Assembly (NCBI RefSeq): GCF_900215205.1
Contig: NZ_OBDY01000009.1
Coordinates: forward strand, 1 to 64,000
Reading direction: 5' to 3'
Length of the DNA stretch: 64,000 nt
Source of the DNA: Paractinoplanes atraurantiacus
Lineage (GTDB): Bacteria; Actinomycetota; Actinomycetes; Mycobacteriales; Micromonosporaceae
Under the pieces are notes generated by a model. That model did not search any database, had not been told where the DNA came from, and saw only the letters and a list, made by a program, of their open reading frames with translations. This document shows, one piece after another, positions 43,123 through 50,747 of the stretch; positions within the stretch are counted from its first letter, which is position 1, and each line of letters begins with the position of its first letter. The translations under genes were made by a program, and so were the position numbers.

Positions 43123-43845
43123 ATGTTTTCCGTGTGGATCAAAGCGTGTCTCAACGGCGGCCGCCCCTCGCCGGCGCCGATCACTCCGGCCGAGCTGGCC
43201 GGCGCCGCTCTGGAAGCGGTCGAGGCCGGAGCGGCGGCCGTCCATGTGCATCCGCGCGATGCCGCCGGGCGCGAGTCGCTGGACGGCGATGACATCGGGG
43301 CGGCCGTCACCGCCATCCGCGAGGCCTGCCCGGGGCTTCCGGTCGGGGTGTCGACCGGCATCTGGATGACCGGCGGCGATCCACGGCGGCGGGCCGATCT
43401 GGTCGCCGGATGGCAGGTGCGCCCCGACTTCGCCTCGGTCAACGTCGAAGAGCCGGGCTTCGCCGATCTCGTACGTCTCCTCGACCGCGCCGGGGTCGGC
43501 GTGGAGGCCGGCGTCTGGTCGCCGGCCGATGTGGACGCGCTCGACGGGCTGCCGTTCCTGCGGATCCTGGTCGAGATCATCGACGTGCCGGCGGCCGAGG
43601 CGGTGGCGGCGGCCGAAGCGATACTGCGACGCCTCCCGGGGGCACCGCTTCTGCACGGTGAGAACGAGGCCTGCTGGCCGCTCATCGCCCACGCCGGCGC
43701 CCTGGGCCTGCCCACCCGGGCGGGACTCGAGGACACCCTGACGCTGCCCGACGGCACGCCCGCGGCGGACAACGCCGAGCTTCTCCGGCAGGCGCGGACA
43801 CTGTGGACGGATGCGCGCCGGAAACACGAGAATACGTACGGTTAA
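43123..43845 (+). CDS. BKACE-family beta-keto acid cleavage enzyme
   Basis: 240 aa, related to 3-keto-5-aminohexanoate cleavage protein (Kce/DUF849). Zn-binding His in AVHVHPRDAAGRESL and HGEN near the end fit. Normal members are 270-310 aa, so this one is on the short side. ATG with GGGAGG 6-8 bases upstream. Substrate not predictable. Confidence 0.82.
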   Translation: MFSVWIKACLNGGRPSPAPITPAELAGAALEAVEAGAAAVHVHPRDAAGRESLDGDDIGAAVTAIREACPGLPVGVSTGIWMTGGDPRRRADLVAGWQVRPDFASVNVEEPGFADLVRLLDRAGVGVEAGVWSPADVDALDGLPFLRILVEIIDVPAAEAVAAAEAILRRLPGAPLLHGENEACWPLIAHAGALGLPTRAGLEDTLTLPDGTPAADNAELLRQARTLWTDARRKHENTYG

Positions 43846-43910
43846 AGCGGGGTATCGGGTGATCGATTCGGGCGAATATCGCGTATCTTGATCCGGCCGG
43901 AGGGAGCAAG

Positions 43911-44819
43911 ATGACCGATACGCCGGATCGCGAGGATCCTGTACTCGTTCGCCCGTACGTCTCGACGAGTGTGGACACCACCGAGTTCACCCCAGTCGAG
44001 GAGGCGGAGACGTGGCCCGAGCCCGGTGAGGGCGACACCGCGGTGCAGCCCGCGGTCGAGGAGCCCGAGCCGGAGGAGACCACGCCGCCGAAGCGGACCG
44101 ACATCCCGATCCTGCGGCTGGCCATCTTCGCCGGCGGCGTGGTCCTCGCCCTCGGCGTGGCCGCTTTCCTCGTCTTCGGCCTCGGCTCCGACCCCGCGAT
44201 CCCGCAGCCGGGCGCCGCCCTGCCCGCGATGCCCGGCCGGGCCCCGATCCCGGAGTCCTCGGTGGTCGCGGCGTCCAAGAGCGCGGCCGCCGCGTCGGCC
44301 TCGGCGAGCGCCAGTGCCAGCGCCAGCGCCTCCGCGAGTGCCAGCGCGAGCGTCTCCCCCAGCGTCGCGGTCAGCGGCTCCGTGCAGCCCCTGGTGCCGC
44401 CGGTGACGAGCCCGGCCGCCACCGCCGCCACACCCACGCCCACGCAGACCACCACGGCCCCGGCCGTCGACCGCACCGGCGCGATCACCGCCGCCAGCGG
44501 CCGCTGCCTGGCCCTGGGCGGCCTGTTCGGCATCGACGGCAGCCCGGTCAACGTGGCCGGCTGCTCGGGCGGCGACGCGCAGACCTTCACCCTCGCCACC
44601 GACGGCACCCTGCACGTCGACGGCAAGTGCGCCGCACCGAGCGGCGACGGCTCGGTGCGGATCGGCTCCTGCGACGGTGCGTCCTCGTGGCGTACCGGGG
44701 AAAACGGGTCTTTGGTCTCCTCCGACGGCCAATGCCTGACCGACCCGGGCCGCTCCGGCGCCACCACCAAGGTCGCCGCCTGCGCGGGCTCGGCCGAGCA
44801 GACCTGGACGCTGCCTTAA
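43911..44819 (+). CDS. membrane-anchored protein with ricin-type lectin domain
   Basis: 302 aa. Acidic cytoplasmic N-terminus (~1-62), one TM (~66-88), Ala/Ser-rich low-complexity region (~115-150, ASASASAS), Pro/Thr stretch, and a C-terminal beta-trefoil fragment with the ricin-B QxW-type signature (QTFTLATDGTLHV, QTWTLP, conserved Cys pairs) at ~185-302. Anchors a sugar-binding domain outside. ATG with GGAGGGAG upstream. Confidence 0.78.
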   Translation: MTDTPDREDPVLVRPYVSTSVDTTEFTPVEEAETWPEPGEGDTAVQPAVEEPEPEETTPPKRTDIPILRLAIFAGGVVLALGVAAFLVFGLGSDPAIPQPGAALPAMPGRAPIPESSVVAASKSAAAASASASASASASASASASASVSPSVAVSGSVQPLVPPVTSPAATAATPTPTQTTTAPAVDRTGAITAASGRCLALGGLFGIDGSPVNVAGCSGGDAQTFTLATDGTLHVDGKCAAPSGDGSVRIGSCDGASSWRTGENGSLVSSDGQCLTDPGRSGATTKVAACAGSAEQTWTLP

Positions 44820-44822
44820 CGC

Positions 44823-46661
44823 TCAGCGGGGGCGGCTCACCGGTTTCGCCCGGTACATCGCCGCGTCCGCCTCGCGCAGCAGACGGTCGGGGTCGGTGGA
44901 GCCGTCGCCCGAGAGGGCCACGCCGATGCTCACGCCGACCTCGATCTGCTCGCCGTCGATCAGGTAGGGCTCGCAGAGCCGGGTCGCGATGGCGTCCCGC
45001 ACGACGCGCTCCGCGCCCGGCTCGCGCAGCCCGTCGAGCAGCACCACGAACTCGTCGCCGCCGAGCCGGGCCACCGTGTCCGACTCGCGCAGCAGAGCGG
45101 TCAGCCGGCGGGCCACCTCGATGAGCAGCACGTCGCCGGCCGCGTGGCCGAGCGAGTCGTTCACCGCCTTGAACCCGTTCAGGTCGAGCAGCAGCACCGC
45201 GAAGCGGTGATCGGGCCGGCGCTGCGAGCGCAGCCCGGCCTGTTCGAGCCGGTCGGCCAGCAGCACCCGGTTGGGCAGGCCGGTCAGCGCGTCGTGCAGG
45301 GCGGCGTCGCGCAGCTTCTGCTCCTGCTCGCGCAGCGCCGCCACCATCGCGCCCCGGTCGAGCGCCGTGGCCAGCAGCGCCCCCGAGTGGTTCATGATCT
45401 CCCGGCCGGCCGGTGTGCTCTGCTGGACCTTGCCGATCGCCGCCAGCACACCCCAGTCGCGCAGGCCGCTGCGCACCGGCACCACGAAGACGATCTCCCC
45501 GGCCGGGCCGTCGGCGTGCTCGAAGAGCCCGGCCGGGGGGAACTCGCTGACCCGCATCCGCTCACCGGCCCAGCCCGGCCGCCCGGGGTACTCCCCCACG
45601 ACGCTCAGCTCGGTGTCGCGGGCCGGCACCGCCGCGTGGTTCCACAGCCCGAGGCAGCCGGCGGTCAGCGTGGTCCGCTGGAGCCAGGCCAGCGCGCGCG
45701 GGTCGCGCTCGTGCGCGCCGAGCAGGTCGATGCCGAGCTCGTGCTGCACGTTCAACGTCTCCTGGAGGTAGCGGACCTCGCCGAACAGCGAGCGGGTCAG
45801 CTCCTCGCTGACCGGCAGCCCGATGCCGGGGCAGCCGCACGAGCTGCGCCGCACGAAGGTCGTGGCGACATACGAGATGTCCGAGTCATCGGGCTGGGCG
45901 ACCAGCCGGTGCGCCGTCGTGCCGACATCCTCGACCGGCTGGCGGACCGTGGAGAGGCTGGGCCGCATGTAGGTGGCGTCGACGATGTCGTCGAAACCGA
46001 CCACGGCCACGTCGCCCGGCACGCGGTAGCCGGCACTCGCCAGGCGGCCGATCACCCCGACCGCGTTGCGGTCGGTGCCGCAGACGACCGCGCTGACCGG
46101 CACGCCCCGGCGCAGCAGCACGTCGGCGACCATCTCGCCGCCGCTCTCGTGGTTGTCGCCCGAGTCGAAGACCAGCTCCGGATCGGGCTCGATGCCGTGC
46201 GCGAGCAGCGCCTCGCGATAGCCCTCGAGGCGTTCCCGCAGGTCGAAGTGGGCGAGGTGGCCGGCGTAGGCGATCCGCTCGTGCCCGTGGCCGAGCAGGT
46301 GGCCGACCGCGTCGCGGATGCCGGAGCGGTTGTCGGCCAGCACGGCCGGGCACTCGTCGAGCTTCTGCCCCACCGACACCACCGGCAGACCGGCCCGGCG
46401 GGCCCCCTTGGCGTACGAGGCGTGCAGCGCCCCCGGAAGCACGATCAGCCCGTTCAGATGCCTCCAGGACACCGGGCGCCGGAAATCGGGCAGTCCACTG
46501 CGATCGGCGCTGTAAGACCCCGGATCGAGCGTCTGGATGGCCACGATGCGGTCACCGGCGGCCACGGCGGCGGCGTTGACACCCGCGATGATCGCGCCGT
46601 AGTAGTCGCCACCGACGAAGGGCGAGAGGACCCCGAACGTACGACCCGTCACGGGCGACAT
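44823..46661 (-). CDS. LacI-like sensor fused to diguanylate cyclase
   Basis: 612 aa, apparently soluble. Residues ~5-275 match the periplasmic-binding/LacI ligand domain (GVLSPFVGGDYYGAIIAGVN, VVCGTDRNAVGVIGRL, VPGDVAVVGFDDI) without an HTH. A connecting GAF-like region (~310-440) follows, then a GGDEF domain (~445-610) with intact GGDEF and an RESD I-site five residues before it. It should make c-di-GMP in response to a small ligand, probably a sugar (inference). Confidence 0.82.
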   Translation of the reverse strand: MSPVTGRTFGVLSPFVGGDYYGAIIAGVNAAAVAAGDRIVAIQTLDPGSYSADRSGLPDFRRPVSWRHLNGLIVLPGALHASYAKGARRAGLPVVSVGQKLDECPAVLADNRSGIRDAVGHLLGHGHERIAYAGHLAHFDLRERLEGYREALLAHGIEPDPELVFDSGDNHESGGEMVADVLLRRGVPVSAVVCGTDRNAVGVIGRLASAGYRVPGDVAVVGFDDIVDATYMRPSLSTVRQPVEDVGTTAHRLVAQPDDSDISYVATTFVRRSSCGCPGIGLPVSEELTRSLFGEVRYLQETLNVQHELGIDLLGAHERDPRALAWLQRTTLTAGCLGLWNHAAVPARDTELSVVGEYPGRPGWAGERMRVSEFPPAGLFEHADGPAGEIVFVVPVRSGLRDWGVLAAIGKVQQSTPAGREIMNHSGALLATALDRGAMVAALREQEQKLRDAALHDALTGLPNRVLLADRLEQAGLRSQRRPDHRFAVLLLDLNGFKAVNDSLGHAAGDVLLIEVARRLTALLRESDTVARLGGDEFVVLLDGLREPGAERVVRDAIATRLCEPYLIDGEQIEVGVSIGVALSGDGSTDPDRLLREADAAMYRAKPVSRPR

Positions 46662-46687
46662 GATCTCCCGGATCCGGGTCCGGTGGG

Positions 46688-48535
46688 TCAGCTTCCCGAA
46701 AGGAAGCGCCGAAGATCTTTCGTCTCGCCGCTCACCGGGCGCGCGGCCAGGATGCAGGTGTCGTCGCCCGGATTGGCCTGGCGCAGGCGCGACAGCAGCT
46801 CACCCAGGGGCTGGCGGGGGTTGGCCCGCACGGCCTGGTCGACCGTGCTGATCACCGTGGCCAGCCCGTCGTCGAGGTCGCGGTGGCGATGCTCGACCAG
46901 GCCGTCGGTGTAGAGCAGCAGCACGTCGCCCAGGCGCAGATCGAGCCGGGCCGTCTCGTACCGGGCGCCGTCGATCACACCCAGCATCGGGCCGGCCGGC
47001 CGCTCCAGCGGTGCCGTGCGGCCGTCGCGGCTCAGCAGGGGCGGCGGGTGACCGGCCTGGGCCCAGACGATCTCCCGGCGGGCCGGATCGAAGCGGGCGA
47101 CGACAGCGGTGGCGGCGAGCTCGGGCGTCTCCCGCTCGAGGTCGCAGGTGAGCGTGTTGAGGTGGCGCAGCAGCTCACCGGGGTCACCGGTGGTCACGGC
47201 CAGTGCCCGCAGCGCGTGCCGGAGCTGGGCCATCGTCTTGGCCGCCCGGGTGCCGTGCCCGGCCACGTCGCCGACCGCGAGCAGCACCGAGCCGTCGCGC
47301 AGCTCGGCCGCGTGGTACCAGTCGCCGCCGACCATGGTCTCCTCGCCGGCCGGCAGGTAACGCAGGGCCACCTTGAGACCGGGCAGCTCGATCGGCCCGT
47401 CCGGCAGGGGCAGGATGATGCGCTGGAGCCGGGCCGCCAGCTCGTGCTCGGCCGCCAGGTCGCGGCGCTGCTCGTCGAGCTGGCGCTCCACCTCGGCCAG
47501 GCGCTGGGCGCTGGTCTCGCGCTCGGTGATGTCCTGCACGATGCCGAAGATGCGCAGCGGCCGGCCGTCGGCGTCACGGCTGGCGTCGGCCACCGTACGC
47601 AGGAACTTGGTCCGCCCGCCGATGCGCACCCGGGTGGTCACGTCGACCCGTTCGCCGCGCTCGAAGGCCAGCCGGGCGGCCTCGCGCAGCGGCTCGTCCT
47701 CAGGCACCGCCAGCGCGTCCGACTCGGCCCGGCTCAGCGGGCCCAGCCGCGGGTCCCGCTCGTAGATCCGGTAGACCTGCTCCGACCAGTAGATGTCGCC
47801 GCTGACCAGGTCCCACTCGCCCCAGCCGAGGTTGCCGAGCAGCTCGGTGCCGGCCAGCCGGTCGCTCACCCCGCCCGGCCGCTCGTCGTGGCGGGTCCAG
47901 TTGAGCAGCAGGCCCACGCCGAGCCGGTGGGCGCGCACGGTGTAGAGCCCGTCACCGTGCCGGAACGGGCCCAGCACGACCGGGGCGCCGGTGTCGATGA
48001 CCTGCTGGTAGGCGTGCCAGCGGTCGCTGGCCACGACCTCGGGGAAGTGCTCGGAGATGCGCAGGCCGAGCAGCTGGCTGCCGCGCAGCCCGTTCGGCGC
48101 CACCGCCTCGGGGCTGACCGCGGCCCAGACCAGGTCGACGAGCCGGCCCGAGGGCTCGCGCTCGGGGGTCAGGAAGCAGGCCATGCCGGGCACGACGTCG
48201 AGGACCCGCTGCACCATGCCGAGCCAGGGGGCGAACCGCCGGACCGGGCCGGCCGGGCCGAAACCGGGGCGGCCGGTCTCCAGCCCGGAGACCGGCGCGG
48301 TGTCGGGCTCGGCGACGTCGAGCGAGCGGATCACGCCGCTGGCCACCTCGATCAGGTCGCGGCCCTGCTCGGCGCCCATCCGCAGCAGGTGGCGGTGGGC
48401 CTCGGCCAGGCGGCAACGGGCCCGCCCGGCCAGCAGGCCCACGGCGCGCTCGACGGTCAGCCGTCCGGCCTCACCGGGGTCGGTGGTCACAGCGGGCCGC
48501 AAACTCTCGACCGCTGCGGCATACGCCTGTCCCAC
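46688..48535 (-). CDS. ANTAR-PAS-SpoIIE type PP2C phosphatase
   Basis: 615 aa. N-terminal ANTAR-like helix bundle (ERAVGLLAGRARCRLAEAHRHLLRMGAEQG, ~30-70), PAS/PAC region (~215-330), and a SpoIIE PP2C domain (~380-610) with GGDWYHAAEL, VGDVAGHGTRAAKTMA and YTDGLVEHRHRDLDDGL. GTG start with GGGAGGG upstream. Such phosphatases act on STAS anti-anti-sigma factors; one is encoded at 56.6 kb. Confidence 0.84.
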   Translation of the reverse strand: MGQAYAAAVESLRPAVTTDPGEAGRLTVERAVGLLAGRARCRLAEAHRHLLRMGAEQGRDLIEVASGVIRSLDVAEPDTAPVSGLETGRPGFGPAGPVRRFAPWLGMVQRVLDVVPGMACFLTPEREPSGRLVDLVWAAVSPEAVAPNGLRGSQLLGLRISEHFPEVVASDRWHAYQQVIDTGAPVVLGPFRHGDGLYTVRAHRLGVGLLLNWTRHDERPGGVSDRLAGTELLGNLGWGEWDLVSGDIYWSEQVYRIYERDPRLGPLSRAESDALAVPEDEPLREAARLAFERGERVDVTTRVRIGGRTKFLRTVADASRDADGRPLRIFGIVQDITERETSAQRLAEVERQLDEQRRDLAAEHELAARLQRIILPLPDGPIELPGLKVALRYLPAGEETMVGGDWYHAAELRDGSVLLAVGDVAGHGTRAAKTMAQLRHALRALAVTTGDPGELLRHLNTLTCDLERETPELAATAVVARFDPARREIVWAQAGHPPPLLSRDGRTAPLERPAGPMLGVIDGARYETARLDLRLGDVLLLYTDGLVEHRHRDLDDGLATVISTVDQAVRANPRQPLGELLSRLRQANPGDDTCILAARPVSGETKDLRRFLSGS

Positions 48536-48677
48536 CCGATCCCTCCCGTCCCGTACGGCTCCGGCTTCCTGAATACGTCAGCCGGACCGGGGTCGTCATC
48601 GGCCGTTCATACGGGAAGGGTCCTACCTGCGGCGAACATCGGCCCCCGTCACACGAACGGGGTGGGCCGAACGGATC

Positions 48678-48992
48678 TCAGAGCTCGAAGAGGGACCGCA
48701 TGGCCTCGGTCAGCCGGGCCATGCTCTGGCCGGTGACCATGCCGATGCGCTCCGCGCCGATGGCGGCGGGCAGGCGGCGCATCCGGTTGACGACCACGAC
48801 GCCGGTGATCGGGTCCTGCTCGGTGAGGGCGACCGCGAACGGCGGGAGCTCGGTGACGCCGCGCTGGCGGACGATCGGCGCGCAGAACGGCGAGGCGTTC
48901 TTGCGGTCGTTGAGGGTGTCGGCCGAGAGCACCAGCACGCGGTATCGGAGATCGGTCCGGTTGCCGATGGTCCAGATCTCGCCGCGCTTCAT
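48678..48992 (-). CDS. MazF/PemK-family toxin, no antitoxin partner seen
   Basis: 104 aa. MKRGEIWTI, VLVLSADTLNDRKNASPFCAPI and LPAAIGAERIGMVTGQSM fit the MazF/PemK endoribonuclease family. No antitoxin frame is found upstream or downstream. Its ATG is the last of three 17-bp tandem copies (49026, 49009, 48992), the earlier two opening six-codon frames. Confidence 0.8.
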   Translation of the reverse strand: MKRGEIWTIGNRTDLRYRVLVLSADTLNDRKNASPFCAPIVRQRGVTELPPFAVALTEQDPITGVVVVNRMRRLPAAIGAERIGMVTGQSMARLTEAMRSLFEL

Positions 48993-49050
48993 CTCTGGCC
49001 GCGTTTCATCTTTGGCCGCGCTTCATCGATCAGTAGGTCCCGCTCGGCAT
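48989..49050 (-). promoter_or_regulatory. tandem mini-ORFs before the MazF/PemK start
   Basis: ATGAARCGCGGC repeats three times at a 17-bp period (ATG at 49026, 49009, 48992). The first two copies code MKRGQR-stop, and each TGA overlaps the next ATG by ATGA. A further ATG-CCG frame (MPSGTY-stop, 49050-49030) precedes them. Could reinitiate ribosomes stepwise into the toxin gene. Confidence 0.5.
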
Positions 49051-49201
49051 GCGGTGAAGCCTACCGCGCAGGGATCTTAGGCCACGTCCAGCCCACGCGC
49101 CGGGCCGCCAATAAATGAGAACCGGGGAACACGGTCGAACCACTCCCGCAATCCACCCGTAAGAATGAGCGCGTGGCTAGAGCGACGGAAGGGTGTCAGT
49201 G

Positions 49202-50641
49202 ATGACGGAGAAGGCTCAGATCGGGGTCACCGGCCTCGCGGTTATGGGGCGCAACCTGGCCCGCAACTTCGCCCGTCACGGGCACACCGTGGCGGTGCAC
49301 AACCGCTCGTACAACCGCACCAAGGAGCTGGTCGAGGAGTTCGGGCACGAGGGCACGTTCATCGCGTCCGAGAGCGCCGAGGACTTCGTGGCCAGCCTGG
49401 AGCGCCCCCGCCGCGTGGTGATCATGGTCAAGGCCGGCAAGCCGACCGACGCCGTGATCGACGAGTTCGCCCCTCTGCTGGAGGAGGGCGACATGCTCAT
49501 CGACGCCGGCAACGCCCACTACCTGGACACCCGCCGGCGTGAGGCGGCGCTGCGCGAGCGCGGCCTGCACTTCGTCGGCACCGGCGTGTCCGGTGGCGAG
49601 GAGGGTGCGCTGCACGGCCCGAGCATCATGCCCGGCGGCTCCAAGGAGTCGTACGAGGCGCTCGGCCCGCTGCTCGAGGACATCTCGGCCAAGGTCGACG
49701 GCGAGCCGTGCTGCGTGCATGTCGGCCCGGACGGCGCCGGCCACTTCGTCAAGATGGTGCACAACGGCATCGAGTACGCCGACATGCAGCTCATCGCCGA
49801 GGCGTACGACCTGCTGCGCCGCGTCGGCGGTCACTCGCCGGCCGAGATCGCCGACGTGTTCCGGGGCTGGAACGAGGGGCGCCTGGGCTCGTACCTGATC
49901 GAGATCACGGCCGAGGTGCTCAAGCAGGTCGACGCGTCCTCGGGCAAGCCGTTCGTCGACATCGTGCTCGACCAGGCCGAGCAGAAGGGCACCGGCCGCT
50001 GGACGGTCCAGGCCGCCCTCGACCTGGGCGTGCCGGTCAGCGGCATCGCCGAGTCGGTCTTCGCCCGGGCATTGTCGGGTGGCGCCGACGTGCGCCAGGC
50101 GGCGGCCGACGCCGGCCTGCCCGGCCCGTCCGCGACCACCGGCGCCCACGCCGGTGACCTGCAGGCCGACGTCGAGCAGGCGCTGTTCGCCTCCAAGATC
50201 GTCGCCTACGCGCAGGGCTTCCAGCAGATCCAGGCGGCCAGCAAGGAGTACGGCTGGGAGATCGACCCGGGCGCGATGGCCAAGATCTGGCGCGCGGGCT
50301 GCATCATCCGGGCCAAGTTCCTCGACTTCATCAAGCAGGCCTACGACAAGTCCCCTTCGCTGGCCACGCTGCTGGTCGACCAGTACTTCCTCGACGCCGT
50401 GAGCGGCGCCCAGGACGCGTGGCGCCGGGTCGTGGCCACCGCCGCCGCGCAGGGCATCCCGTCGCCGGGCTTCTCGTCGGCGCTGGCGTACTACGACGGC
50501 CTGCGGGCCGAGCGCCTGCCGGCCGCCCTGATCCAGGGCCAGCGCGACTTCTTCGGCGCCCACACGTACCACCGCGTCGACAAGGAGGGCTCGTTCCACA
50601 CGCTGTGGGCGACCGACGACCGCAAGGAAGTCTCCGCCTAG
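49202..50641 (+). CDS. gnd: 6-phosphogluconate dehydrogenase, decarboxylating
   Basis: About 479 aa, pentose-phosphate enzyme producing ribulose-5-phosphate, CO2 and NADPH. The NADP fold GVTGLAVMGRNLARNFARHG starts the protein. The catalytic loop GTGVSGGEEGALHGPSIMPGG and KMVHNGIEYADMQLI follow. ATG chosen since GGAAGG lies 9 bases upstream; a GTG at 49193 is open too. Confidence 0.94.
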   Translation: MTEKAQIGVTGLAVMGRNLARNFARHGHTVAVHNRSYNRTKELVEEFGHEGTFIASESAEDFVASLERPRRVVIMVKAGKPTDAVIDEFAPLLEEGDMLIDAGNAHYLDTRRREAALRERGLHFVGTGVSGGEEGALHGPSIMPGGSKESYEALGPLLEDISAKVDGEPCCVHVGPDGAGHFVKMVHNGIEYADMQLIAEAYDLLRRVGGHSPAEIADVFRGWNEGRLGSYLIEITAEVLKQVDASSGKPFVDIVLDQAEQKGTGRWTVQAALDLGVPVSGIAESVFARALSGGADVRQAAADAGLPGPSATTGAHAGDLQADVEQALFASKIVAYAQGFQQIQAASKEYGWEIDPGAMAKIWRAGCIIRAKFLDFIKQAYDKSPSLATLLVDQYFLDAVSGAQDAWRRVVATAAAQGIPSPGFSSALAYYDGLRAERLPAALIQGQRDFFGAHTYHRVDKEGSFHTLWATDDRKEVSA

Positions 50642-50747
50642 GTTTTCCACAGCTCCGCGGTCGTCCACAGCCCGCCCGCACGATCTTGCGCTTTTCGGTC
50701 AGACTGGTGCCGGACGGGGGCCCCCTCGGGAGGGTGGGCCGTGGGCG

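Noticed and set aside
50643..50669. Two DnaA-box-like sites TTTTCCACA and TCGTCCACA after gnd
   Set aside because: Each has a mismatch to TTGTCCACA, only two copies occur, and there is no dnaA or dnaN nearby; not an origin.
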